A stretch of 64,000 nucleotides of DNA from CADEDH01 sp047974625 (GCA_047974625.1 JBKECK010000054.1:186001-250000), one strand, 5' to 3'; shown: positions 34,033-42,149, counted from the stretch's first letter. Numbers and translations are program-made. The notes: generated by a model not told the origin, from the letters alone.

Positions 34033-34377
34033 ATGGCCGACAAGCAGACGCGCGAAGAGTTGAAGCAACTCCTGGACGCAGCCCGCCTGGAGATCGGGGT
34101 GGCGATGCGCCGGGTGGACGAGGGCACCGACGCCGACCTCCTCGCCATCGCGGGGGCGGCCGTCCCGCTGGCGGCGTTCGTCGATTTCAACTCCGGCTGC
34201 GGATCACTGCGCAAGGACCTGAAGGAAAACCTGGTGGCGTTCGTCGATTTCAACAGCGGTTGCGGCGGTGCGGCGCTGGGCGAAATCGGAACGGCCTCCG
34301 CCTTCGTCGACTTCAATGACGGGTGCGGATCGCTCACCCGGACGACGTCCGTAATCCGGCGGCTGAGCCGCGGCTGA
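34033..34377 (+). CDS. RiPP precursor with three AFVDFN(S/D)GCG cores
   Basis: A 114-residue peptide. Residues 1-47 form a charged, helical leader (KQTREELKQLLDAARLE...). The rest contains three near-identical decapeptides: AFVDFNSGCG at 48-57, AFVDFNSGCG at 69-78 and AFVDFNDGCG at 90-99, spaced exactly 21 residues (63 bases). The spacers differ, so the conserved cores are under selection or recently duplicated. A strong Shine-Dalgarno (GGAGGG, 7 bases) suggests high expression. A radical-SAM maturase follows. The Phe-x-Asp, Phe-x-Ser and Cys residues are candidate modification sites. No leader cleavage site is obvious. Confidence 0.85.
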   Translation: MADKQTREELKQLLDAARLEIGVAMRRVDEGTDADLLAIAGAAVPLAAFVDFNSGCGSLRKDLKENLVAFVDFNSGCGGAALGEIGTASAFVDFNDGCGSLTRTTSVIRRLSRG

Positions 34378-34406
34378 GAGCCACCCGTCGAGGCCGGTCC
34401 ACACCG

Positions 34407-35819
34407 ATGCCACCCCGCTCCCCCGCGGCCCGCCCCGGCTCCCCGCCCAACGACCGGCTCCGGGTCAGCCCGTTCACGGTGTTGTCCCCCCCGTTCGTCG
34501 AGCAGGGAGCCGGTTCGTTCCGCCTCGCCCTGGCCACCCGAACCGGGGCCGTACTCCGACTTCCCGTCGACGAGGCCGACGCCGTCGATTCGGGGGCGAT
34601 CGATCTCGTCAGCGATGACACCCGGGCCCTGCTACGGGACGCCGGGATCGCCGTCGACAGGGCACGCGATGAGCTCGGTGAGCTCCTCACCGAGAATCGA
34701 CGGTGGTCGTCGGACCCGTCGCGCCTGTACGAGTGCATCCTGCCGAGTTCGAACTGCCAGCTGGGATGCGACTACTGCGGTCAGTCGCACCGCCCGTCCG
34801 GGATGTGCGAGGAGGCCCAGGACCGGCTGGTGGAGCGCGTCTCCGGGCGGCTGCACTCCGGTGAGGTCCAAGAACTCCACGTCTGCTGGTTCGGGGCCGA
34901 ACCCCTGCTCGGCCTGGACGTGATCCGCGCCCTGTCCGGGCGGCTGCTCACGGCCTGTGACGAGTCCGGCTGTTCCTTCGGGGCCACCATCGTCACCAAC
35001 GGTCTCCGCCTCTCGGTTCCGGTGGCGACGGAGCTGCTCGAACTGGGGGTGCGGCGGGCCGAGGTGACCCTGGACGGGACGGCCGACGCCCACGACGCAC
35101 GGCGGGGCACCAAGTCCGGCCACCCCACCTTCGACCGGATCGTGGGCAACCTGGTGGCGATCGCCGCCGAACCACGCCTGGACCCGATCTCCCTGGTGGT
35201 CAGATGCAATGTCGACGGCCGCAACGCGACCGGCGTACCCGACCTCATCGACCGGCTCGCCCGCCCCGATCTGGCCCGGCGCGTCAGCTTCTACGTCGCC
35301 CCAGTCCACGACTGGAGCAATACCGCGGGGGCCCGGTCGCTACCGGCTGAGGAGTTCGCCCGGCTCGAGATCGAGTGGCTGGCCCGCATGATCCAACGCG
35401 GCCTGGCGGCTCCCCTCATGCCCGAGCGCAAGCCCGTGGTCTGCGTGGCCGTGAACGCCCAGGGCACCGTGACCGACCCCGACGGGCGCGCCCACCGCTG
35501 CACCGAACACGTGCTCGTTGACGCCTACGCCGCCGGCCCGCCACGGCCGGTGCCGGTAGAGCTCTCCGCGGGGCCCGCGTCGTCGGGTCCCGCCGATCGA
35601 CCCGACCCCGGCGACGACCTGGTCGACTTCTACGACCAGGTCGAACGCGGCCATTACGACTGCAGCTCCTGCCCCATGCTCCCAGTGTGCGGCGGGGCCT
35701 GCCCCAAGGCGTGGCTGGACGGGGCCACCCCGTGCCCGTCGGCGAAACTCAATCTGCCCGAACGCCTCGTCCTGGCCTACGCGGCCTCGAGGCTCGGAGG
35801 GGTGACCGCCGGTGAATGA
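34407..35819 (+). CDS. Radical SAM/SPASM peptide maturase
   Basis: A 470-residue radical SAM protein. The AdoMet [4Fe-4S] motif CX3CX2C is at C117, C121 and C124 (NCQLGCDYC). A SPASM-type auxiliary cluster region occupies the C-terminus with C346, C365, C419, C422, C428, C432 and C443 (CSSCPMLPVCGGACPK). About 100 residues precede the radical SAM core, as in maturases that bind a precursor leader. Radical SAM/SPASM enzymes beside short peptides make thioether or cyclophane crosslinks; which one is not decided by sequence. ATG 34407 lies 29 bases after the precursor stop. Confidence 0.9.
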   Translation: MPPRSPAARPGSPPNDRLRVSPFTVLSPPFVEQGAGSFRLALATRTGAVLRLPVDEADAVDSGAIDLVSDDTRALLRDAGIAVDRARDELGELLTENRRWSSDPSRLYECILPSSNCQLGCDYCGQSHRPSGMCEEAQDRLVERVSGRLHSGEVQELHVCWFGAEPLLGLDVIRALSGRLLTACDESGCSFGATIVTNGLRLSVPVATELLELGVRRAEVTLDGTADAHDARRGTKSGHPTFDRIVGNLVAIAAEPRLDPISLVVRCNVDGRNATGVPDLIDRLARPDLARRVSFYVAPVHDWSNTAGARSLPAEEFARLEIEWLARMIQRGLAAPLMPERKPVVCVAVNAQGTVTDPDGRAHRCTEHVLVDAYAAGPPRPVPVELSAGPASSGPADRPDPGDDLVDFYDQVERGHYDCSSCPMLPVCGGACPKAWLDGATPCPSAKLNLPERLVLAYAASRLGGVTAGE

Positions 35820-36891
35820 GCTCGAGGAGGCCGTGGCCGTGCTCTCGTGGGACGGGGACCACCAAGGCCTATCGGCGGACGCCCGTGACCGGATGACGCT
35901 CGGTACTGCCCGCTCCCTGGGCTCGTCGCTCGCCGCGGCCCGAACACCGGCCGCGGCCACGGCCGCCGTCGTGCTGGGCGGCCTCCCCGACCATGGCCTC
36001 CGCCCCCTGTTGCGGTCCCCCCGGATCCGGGAACTCCTGTGGGCCGCCCCTGACCTGACCGAGGTTTGCCACCTGATCGGGCGGGAGGCCGCCCGATGCG
36101 GCCACGACGCCAACCCCCCGCCGGGATGGTCGGCACTCGGGGACACCTGGATCGGTGGCGGACGGCCGGACCGGAGCGGGTCGCCCGGGCCCGGGGCCGC
36201 AGGGGTGGGCCCGATCGCGGTTGACGTGTCCCTCCCGCCGGTGGTGGAACGGCCCTCCGGCGGGCTCCGGGAACCGGTGGCTCCGTCCGGGCCCGGCCTC
36301 ACCCGGGTCCGGGACCGGGCGGACGCCGGGCTGAGGGCCGCGGCCAGGGTGTCGCCGACCGCCCACAGCTTCGTGTGCGATCACACCAGCACCGTGGTGT
36401 TCAGGTCCGAGCGGGCGGATCCCGCCCCGCTGCGGAGCGCGTCCTCGGCGGCGGCGCCGGGCCGGACGATGCTCATCAACGTCGACGACGCATCCGGCGA
36501 CGGCGCCGTGGCCGAGGCCCTGCTCCACGAGGCGATCCACACCTTCCTCACCACGCTGGAGCTCCGCCAACCGCTGGTCGCCGCCGGTGCCTCGGTCCCG
36601 ATGCGCTCGCCCTGGACCGGCCACAAGATCCCGGGCCGGGCGCTGCTCCACGCCTGCTTCGTCTGGTTCGGCCTCTACCGGTACCGGCAGCTCGCCGGGA
36701 CCGGGCCCCGGGCCGGCGACGACGCCACGGCAGCGGTGGGCGATCCCGCCGCCGGCTTCCGGGACCTCGACACCGCGGCCATGGAACGGGACGGTGTGGT
36801 GCCGAGCGAGCCGTGCCGACGGGCCCTTGAGCTCATGAAGGCCGTGGTCCTCGACGGGGGCCCGGTGGAACAGGAGAGGAGCACGAGATGA
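35812..36891 (+). CDS. HExxH-type putative peptide-modification enzyme (2-oxoglutarate-dependent hydroxylase family)
   Basis: A 359-residue protein with HEAIH at residues 239-243 (ALLHEAIHTFLTTLE), then the conserved LRQPLVAAG and MRSPWTGH blocks. This matches the HEXXH motif-containing peptide-modification proteins found next to radical SAM maturases, some of which are now reported to be alpha-ketoglutarate-dependent beta-hydroxylases; that assignment is family knowledge. GTG 35812 overlaps the maturase stop by 8 bases. It may hydroxylate a Cb of residues in the repeated cores. The N-terminal 150 residues are less conserved and Pro/Gly-rich. Confidence 0.82.
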   Translation: MNELEEAVAVLSWDGDHQGLSADARDRMTLGTARSLGSSLAAARTPAAATAAVVLGGLPDHGLRPLLRSPRIRELLWAAPDLTEVCHLIGREAARCGHDANPPPGWSALGDTWIGGGRPDRSGSPGPGAAGVGPIAVDVSLPPVVERPSGGLREPVAPSGPGLTRVRDRADAGLRAAARVSPTAHSFVCDHTSTVVFRSERADPAPLRSASSAAAPGRTMLINVDDASGDGAVAEALLHEAIHTFLTTLELRQPLVAAGASVPMRSPWTGHKIPGRALLHACFVWFGLYRYRQLAGTGPRAGDDATAAVGDPAAGFRDLDTAAMERDGVVPSEPCRRALELMKAVVLDGGPVEQERSTR

Positions 36892-38117
36892 GCGCCACCA
36901 GACAGCCCGTCCTGGCCCGGAGCGAGGTGGTCAGCTCACCTGGCGCCATCATCCGGACCCTGCTCGCCCCGGTCGATCCCCACGATTTCGTGCGCACCCA
37001 CTGGCAGCGGGCGCCCCACCTCGTGCTCGGTGACCGCCCCGCCGACCACTTCGACCCGATCTTCACCCTGGCCGAACTCGACCACCTCCTGGCCGACGTC
37101 ACCATCCCCTCCACCAACATCGACATGGGCGCCAACGCCGTCGGGGTCTCACCCGGAGACTACAAGGCCCGCTCCTACGCCGATCCGACCTCGGTGCTCC
37201 GCCTGTTCGAGGCGGGGAACACCATCATCCTGCGCGGCATGCACCTGTTCTCCGGAAGTCTCCGCCGGCTGTGCCTGGCCACGTCGGCCTTCTTCCGGTG
37301 CCCGACCCAGGCCAACGTCTACATCACCCCGGCGGGCCAGCGCAGCTCCTACCCGCACTGGGACGCCCACGACATCTTCGTGATCCAGCTGAGCGGTCGG
37401 AAGACGTGGACCCTCTACGAGAACGAACACGCTCCCCCCCACCCCACGTTCGAGTTCAATCCCGACCTCCACCCGATCGGGGCCGAAGTCGGCGAGCTGG
37501 AACTCCGGCCCGGCGACACCGCCTACGTCCCGCGGGGCCTGGCCCACAACCCCTTCGCCCTGGAGAACAGCGTGCACATCGCACTCGGGGTCCAGTGCCC
37601 CACCTGGTACGACATCGTCGACACCGCGCTCCAGGGCGCCCTGGCCGACCTACCCTTGACCCGGACGAGTCCCCCCTTCCTGTGGCGTGAGCGCGGCGGG
37701 GTGGCCGACGGGTTCGACGAACAGCTCGAGGCCGTCCTCCGGGCGATCTTCGATCGGGGCCGGGCCGACCATGCCGCCATCCACCTGGCCGACGCGGTGG
37801 CGTCCTCGGCGGTGTCGTCCCAGATGGAGGGCCGCTTCCAGCAGGCGGTGGGGGGCGGCACGTCGATCACCGACGACACGGTCCTGTGCCTGCCGGACGT
37901 CCTGCCGAGTCACACCTCCCACGCCGGACCCGGCGGTGCCACCCGGGTGCTGGTCGAGGGCCTGGAGTTCGCCGTCGAGGACGGCGAGGCCCGGATGGCC
38001 GACCATCTGATCGTCCACGGCGAGGTGGCCGTCCACGACCTACCCCACGACGACCCGGCCGCCCGGATCGCCTTCGCCCGTGCCCTGCACCAGAGCGGCT
38101 GCGCCCAACCCCGGTAG
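36888..38117 (+). CDS. JmjC/cupin-4-like oxygenase (ROXA-type)
   Basis: A 409-residue protein of the bacterial ribosomal-oxygenase-like (cupin superfamily, JmjC) type. The Fe(II) ligands are H157-x-D159 in PHWDAHDIFVIQLSG and H220 in YVPRGLAHN, with the 'GRKTWTLY' strand between. Relatives hydroxylate proteins such as ribosomal subunits. Here the gene starts by a 4-base ATGA overlap with the HExxH gene, so it belongs to the RiPP operon and may be a second oxygenase for the precursor. GGAGAGGAG lies 6 bases upstream. This makes two potential hydroxylases in one cluster. Confidence 0.85.
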   Translation: MSATRQPVLARSEVVSSPGAIIRTLLAPVDPHDFVRTHWQRAPHLVLGDRPADHFDPIFTLAELDHLLADVTIPSTNIDMGANAVGVSPGDYKARSYADPTSVLRLFEAGNTIILRGMHLFSGSLRRLCLATSAFFRCPTQANVYITPAGQRSSYPHWDAHDIFVIQLSGRKTWTLYENEHAPPHPTFEFNPDLHPIGAEVGELELRPGDTAYVPRGLAHNPFALENSVHIALGVQCPTWYDIVDTALQGALADLPLTRTSPPFLWRERGGVADGFDEQLEAVLRAIFDRGRADHAAIHLADAVASSAVSSQMEGRFQQAVGGGTSITDDTVLCLPDVLPSHTSHAGPGGATRVLVEGLEFAVEDGEARMADHLIVHGEVAVHDLPHDDPAARIAFARALHQSGCAQPR

Positions 38118-38131
38118 GCGGAATCCCAGAC

Positions 38132-39112
38132 GTGACCGTCCGCACCCCGATGCTCTCGGTGTTCGACTTCTCCGAGGTGCCCCACGAGGCCGCCCTCCAC
38201 GCCGTCCGGGCCGTGAACCGGCAGATCTGGGAGGACTTTTTCCCGATCTGGGGATGCGGCTGGAACCTGCGGCTCGACGAACCCTCGTTCGATCCGACCG
38301 GTATCACCCTCGAACAGCTCGACGACGAGACCCCGGAGCCCGTCCAGGCCGACGGCGTCCTGTACCTGGTCGACGCTGCCTCCCTGAACGGGGCGTTGGG
38401 CTACCACATCGTCAACACGATCCAGATGCCGGTGGGTTTCGTGTTCACCGACACCATCGAGCACTGGTCGGTCACCCTGAGCCACGAGGCGCTGGAGATG
38501 ATCGTGGACCCGATGCTCAATCTGTTCGCGCCCGGTCCCAGTCCCCGGCCCGCCGACCGTGGCCGGCTCGTCCTCCACACCTACGAGGTCTGCGACGTCG
38601 TGGAGACCTTCAGCTACGAGATCGACGGTGTCCGGGTCTCCGATTTCGTGACCCCCCGGTACTTCGTCGATGGCGGGAGCCCCCGGGGCCGCAACGACTT
38701 CCTGGGGCTCGGCCTGCGGTCGTTCGCCGTCATGCCCGACTGCCACGCCCTCTACTTCGACATCGGGCAGGGGGATTTCGCCGAGTACCGGGAGGTGGGC
38801 CAGTCGTCCCCGTCCCACGCCAAGAGGGAGCACGCGGCGGACCTGGCTGCGTCCCTGCGCATCGGTCGGCGACGTCCGACCGACGTCGCCCTCGACGACG
38901 CCGTCTTCGCCTACAACCGGGCGGCCCAACACCTCCGGACGGTCGGCACTCTGGGCCGCAACTTCGCCATCTCGCGGACCGCCCAGCGTTCACTGCGACG
39001 GCAGCTACCCCTGGCCCAGCGGGAGGTGCTCGCCAGCCGTCCCCGGGTCGCCGCCCCGCCGGTCGCCCGACACCAGACTCTCGGCCCCAACGGCGCGCCC
39101 ACCAGCCGCTGA
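38132..39112 (+). CDS. Protein of unknown function with HEALE motif, RiPP cluster
   Basis: A 326-residue protein I cannot name. HEALE at residues 118-122 followed by D126-P (SHEALEMIVDP) looks like a metal-binding helix of a zinc-metallopeptidase-like or hydrolase-like family. The N-terminal 100 residues alternate strands and helices (VPHEAALHAVRAVNRQIWE, GVLYLVDAAS), and a Trp/Phe-rich core is present. GTG 38132 and ATG 38150 are both possible starts. It begins 14 bases after the JmjC gene on the same strand, so it belongs to the same operon, perhaps as leader peptidase or as carrier of the modified peptide. The Arg-rich C-terminus is variable-looking. Confidence 0.65.
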   Translation: MTVRTPMLSVFDFSEVPHEAALHAVRAVNRQIWEDFFPIWGCGWNLRLDEPSFDPTGITLEQLDDETPEPVQADGVLYLVDAASLNGALGYHIVNTIQMPVGFVFTDTIEHWSVTLSHEALEMIVDPMLNLFAPGPSPRPADRGRLVLHTYEVCDVVETFSYEIDGVRVSDFVTPRYFVDGGSPRGRNDFLGLGLRSFAVMPDCHALYFDIGQGDFAEYREVGQSSPSHAKREHAADLAASLRIGRRRPTDVALDDAVFAYNRAAQHLRTVGTLGRNFAISRTAQRSLRRQLPLAQREVLASRPRVAAPPVARHQTLGPNGAPTSR

Positions 39113-39136
39113 GGCCCGGGTGGGCCGGGGTGTGGG

Positions 39137-39535
39137 TCAGGCAGTGCGGTCGAGCCGGACCTCGACGGCGCAGTCGGCGGCGGGTCCGCCGCCGAACAGG
39201 GACCGCACCTTGCCGGCGGCACCGATCAACCTGCTCTGCATCCCGTACTTGGCGGCCAGCTTCTCCCGGACGGTCTGGTAACGGGCCCCGGTGATCACCT
39301 CGGCCGTCCCGGTGAAGACCGGGGAGCCCTCCACCGGGACTCCCCGGGCGTTGCTGGCCTGCAGGCTGACCCGCTGGTCGCGCCGGATCCGCTTCACCTT
39401 GTAGCTGTCCGACCCGGTCGTGAACCCGACCGTGTCGTCGCCGAGATCGACGATCCAGACGGGCACGCTGACGGGGGTGCCGTCCTTCCGGTTCGTCGTG
39501 AAGGCCACGTACTTCGTTTGGGCGAGCTCGGTCAT
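39137..39535 (-). CDS. PPOX-class F420-dependent oxidoreductase-like protein
   Basis: A 132-residue split-barrel protein: YVAFTTNRKDGTPVSVPVWIVDLGD and GFTTGSDSYKVKRIRRD are typical of the pyridoxamine-5'-phosphate-oxidase-like/F420 group. The C-terminal YGMQSRLIGAAGKV region is also familiar from Rv-type F420 proteins. Start ATG 39535 overlaps the stop of the methyltransferase gene (ATGA), so the two are one transcription unit read away from it. Substrate is unknown; some members reduce biliverdin or other tetrapyrroles, others have no known activity. Convergent with the RiPP operon. Confidence 0.82.
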   Translation of the reverse strand: MTELAQTKYVAFTTNRKDGTPVSVPVWIVDLGDDTVGFTTGSDSYKVKRIRRDQRVSLQASNARGVPVEGSPVFTGTAEVITGARYQTVREKLAAKYGMQSRLIGAAGKVRSLFGGGPAADCAVEVRLDRTA

Positions 39536-40371
39536 GGGTCAACCCTACCGAGACTGCCGGGGCGGGGGTCGGTGACCGGTGACCGGTGACCGGTCACGGA
39601 GAACTGGGGGAACACGATCAGGTAGCGACCGGTCTCTACGGCGGCCTCCACCCGGTCGACCATGGCCGTCGCCTCGTCCACCGGCATGGTGTCGAACTCG
39701 GCGATGTAGCCGACAAAGTTGCGGAGCACACCGAGGAAGGCGCCGGTCCGGTCGGCGCGGGCCACCACCGAGACCTCGACGTCGACGAAGCCGGCGTCGA
39801 GCATGGCACCCAGCAGTTTGCGGCCCACGTGGGGTTCGGCGAAGGCGTGGGCGCCGGCGGCGAAAAAGCGCCGCTGCTCCTCCCAGCTCCAGGGTTCGAT
39901 GACCGTGAACTCCCAGTCGGGCCCCGTGGCCGTCATCCGGCCGCCGGGGCGGATCACCCGGAAGCACTCGGCCAGGGTCCGGGCCAGGCCCGGCACGTAC
40001 TCCAGGGTGTTCTTGGCGATAACCCGGTCGACCGAACCGTCGGGCTGCGGTAGGACGTGGTGGTCGACCAGGTGGGTCTCCACCCGGTCCCCCATTCCTT
40101 CGGCCTCGGCCTTAGCCCGGGTGCGGGCCAGGAACTCGGCGTTGACGTCCACGGCGTGCACCCGCCCGGCCGGTCCCACCCTCCGGGCCATCTCCATTGC
40201 CACATGGCCCGGACCGGCCCCCAGGTCGAGCACGACCTGCCCCTCATCGATCTCGGCCCGTTGGTAGAGCTCCTCGGTGAGCCGGTTCCAGCCCAGGATC
40301 CGTTCGTAGACCTCGTGCCGTTCCGGGCTCACCTCCACCCAGTGGTCCTGAAAGAACGTGTCGATGCCCAT
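39532..40371 (-). CDS. Class I SAM-dependent methyltransferase
   Basis: A 279-residue methyltransferase. Motif I VVLDLGAGPGHVAMEMA, the acidic loop AVDVNAEFL, motif post-I (DGSVDRVIAKNTLEYVPG) and VIRPGGRMTATG are complete. An N-terminal helical stretch of about 45 residues (FFQDHWVEVSPERHEVYERI) precedes the fold. Likely substrates are lipids, quinones or small molecules and cannot be narrowed. GGGGGA lies 4 bases before ATG 40371. A run of short GGTGACC repeats (39570-39600) encodes part of the C-terminal tail. Confidence 0.85.
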   Translation of the reverse strand: MGIDTFFQDHWVEVSPERHEVYERILGWNRLTEELYQRAEIDEGQVVLDLGAGPGHVAMEMARRVGPAGRVHAVDVNAEFLARTRAKAEAEGMGDRVETHLVDHHVLPQPDGSVDRVIAKNTLEYVPGLARTLAECFRVIRPGGRMTATGPDWEFTVIEPWSWEEQRRFFAAGAHAFAEPHVGRKLLGAMLDAGFVDVEVSVVARADRTGAFLGVLRNFVGYIAEFDTMPVDEATAMVDRVEAAVETGRYLIVFPQFSVTGHRSPVTDPRPGSLGRVDP

Positions 40372-40435
40372 CCGGTCCCCCTTTCCCGGGTCCGCCGTGT
40401 CCGTGGCGGGCCCACCAGCGGTCTACCATCGAACC

Positions 40436-41053
40436 GTGGGCGATCACCACGATCACGACGATCGGCCCGGGGAGCCGGACGAGATGGACCTGCGGGTGCG
40501 GGCGCTGGCTACCGTGCTCACCGAGAAGGGCCATGTCGATCAGGCCGCCCTCGACGAGCTGATCGACCTTTACCAGATGCGGATCGGCCCCCGGAACGGG
40601 GCCCGGGTGGTGGCCCGCTCCTGGGTCGACCCGGAGTACCGGGCGTGGCTCCTGGAGGACGCCACCGCGGCGGTGGCCTCGCTCGGCTACACGGGCAGCC
40701 AGGGGGAGCACCTGGTCGCCCTGGCCCAGTCCGACACCACCCACCATGTCGTGGTGTGCACCCTGTGCAGCTGCTACCCGTGGCCGGTGCTCGGCCTTCC
40801 GCCCACCTGGTACAAGTCGGCCCCGTACCGGTCCCGGGTGGTCCGTGAACCACGGGCGGTGCTGGCCGAGTTCGGCACCACCCTGCCCCCCGGGGTCGAG
40901 GTCCGGGTGTGGGACTCCACCGCCGAGGTCCGCTACCTGGTCGTGCCCCAGCGCCCGGCCGGGACCGACGGCTGGACCGAGGACGACCTGGCCGGCCTCG
41001 TCACCCGGGATTCGATGATCGGGGTGACTCGGGCCAGGGAGCCGTCACTGTGA
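40436..41053 (+). CDS. nthA: Nitrile hydratase alpha subunit, cobalt type
   Basis: A 205-residue alpha subunit. The metal-binding motif is C108-T-L-C111-S-C113 (VCTLCSC), whose Thr marks the cobalt enzyme; iron enzymes have Ser there. The next YPWPVLGLPPTWYKSAPYRSR is also diagnostic. The enzyme hydrates nitriles to amides using non-corrin Co(III) with oxidised cysteines. The His/Asp-rich N-terminus (GDHHDHDD) could help load metal. GTG 40436 is preferred over ATG 40484 because that His-rich start is family-like, and TACCAT (40424-40429) lies 6 nt before it. First gene of a three-gene operon. Confidence 0.93.
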   Translation: MGDHHDHDDRPGEPDEMDLRVRALATVLTEKGHVDQAALDELIDLYQMRIGPRNGARVVARSWVDPEYRAWLLEDATAAVASLGYTGSQGEHLVALAQSDTTHHVVVCTLCSCYPWPVLGLPPTWYKSAPYRSRVVREPRAVLAEFGTTLPPGVEVRVWDSTAEVRYLVVPQRPAGTDGWTEDDLAGLVTRDSMIGVTRAREPSL

Positions 41054-41727
41054 CCGGCGGATACCGGTCACAGGCCGACCTCGGGGGTGCACCGGGTCAT
41101 GGGCCGGTGGTGACCGAAGCGGACGAGCCCGTCTTCCACGCCGGGTGGGAGGCGACGGCCATGGCCCTGGCCGTGGCCTCGGGGACGACCCGGCGGTGGA
41201 ACCTGGACATGAGCCGCCGGTTCCGGGAGACCCTGCCCGACTACGCCGACCTGTCCTACTACCAGATCTGGGTATCGGCCCTGGAGCGCATGGTGGTCGA
41301 ACGGGGAGTGGCCGTGGCGTCGGAGCTGGCTGCGGGGTGCGCGGCGGACGGGCCGGTGCCGGGCGCCTGGGCCCTGACCGCCGATCGGGTCGAGGCCGCC
41401 ATGGCCCGCGGCAGCCCGACGGCCCGCCCGGTTACGGGACCGGCCCGCTTCGCCGTCGGCGACCGGGTGTCGACCCGTCCGGGCCGGGTCGACCACCACA
41501 CCCGCCTGCCCCACTACGCCGCCGGCCGCACGGGCACGGTCGAGGCTGTACACGGTGTCCACGTCTTCCCCGACACCAACGCCCATGACGGGGGCGAACA
41601 GCCCCAATGGCTGTACACCGTCGCCTTCGACGCCAACGACCTCTGGCCTGACCTCCCGCCTTCGGCGGAGCGACCCGGCCACCGGGTGTCCATCGACGCC
41701 TGGGAGCCGTACCTCTCCCCGGCATGA
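41050..41727 (+). CDS. nthB: Nitrile hydratase beta subunit
   Basis: A 225-residue beta subunit, which pairs with the alpha subunit to form the active site. The N-terminal FHAGWEATAMALAV, the middle SYYQIWVSALERMVVERG and the C-terminal SH3-like part (FAVGDRVSTRP, RLPHYAAGRTGTVEAVHG, LYTVAFDANDLW) follow the family closely. GTG 41050 overlaps the alpha stop by 4 bases (GTGA), typical of coupled subunits. Length is normal. Confidence 0.92.
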   Translation: MTGGYRSQADLGGAPGHGPVVTEADEPVFHAGWEATAMALAVASGTTRRWNLDMSRRFRETLPDYADLSYYQIWVSALERMVVERGVAVASELAAGCAADGPVPGAWALTADRVEAAMARGSPTARPVTGPARFAVGDRVSTRPGRVDHHTRLPHYAAGRTGTVEAVHGVHVFPDTNAHDGGEQPQWLYTVAFDANDLWPDLPPSAERPGHRVSIDAWEPYLSPA

Positions 41728-42086
41728 GTTCCCTGCTCCCCGGTCAACCCGAACTCGACGGGGAACCGGTGTTTGCCGCCCCGTGGGAGGCCCAGGCGTT
41801 CGCCATGGCCGTCCGGCTGCACGAACAGGGCCTGTTCACCTGGTCGGAGTGGGCGACCGCCCTGGCCGGGGAGATCTCGAACGCCCGGGACGCCGGCCAC
41901 CCCGACACCGGCGCCACCTTCTACCACCACTGGCTGACCGCGCTCGAACGGATCGTCGCCGACACCGGCGCCGCCTCGCTCGACGAGCAGCGCCGCGCCC
42001 GCGACGCGTGGGCCCGGGCGGCCGCCCGCACCCCGCATGGCCAGCCCATCGAGCTCCTGTCCCGGGACTTCACCCCCGACCGCTGA
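41724..42086 (+). CDS. Nitrile hydratase accessory (activator) protein
   Basis: A 120-residue protein homologous to the beta N-terminal half: FAAPWEAQAFAMAVRLHEQG, FTWSEWATALAG, GATFYHHWLTALERIVAD. Such proteins (P14K/NHase-accessory group) are needed for cobalt insertion and maturation of the alpha subunit. Its ATG overlaps the beta stop (ATGA). It ends cleanly with no cobalt transporter following, so cobalt must come from elsewhere in the genome. Confidence 0.9.
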   Translation: MSSLLPGQPELDGEPVFAAPWEAQAFAMAVRLHEQGLFTWSEWATALAGEISNARDAGHPDTGATFYHHWLTALERIVADTGAASLDEQRRARDAWARAAARTPHGQPIELLSRDFTPDR

Positions 42087-42149
42087 GCCCGGGGGCAAGG
42101 GGTGCCCCACCCGACCTTCACTCCACCACCGCTCGACCGATGGGAGCGG

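Noticed and set aside
40436..42086. Nitrile-hydratase genes as part of the RiPP cluster (NHLP-type leader)
   Set aside because: The alpha, beta and accessory genes are complete enzyme subunits with an intact CTLCSC site, and two opposite-strand genes separate them from the RiPP operon.
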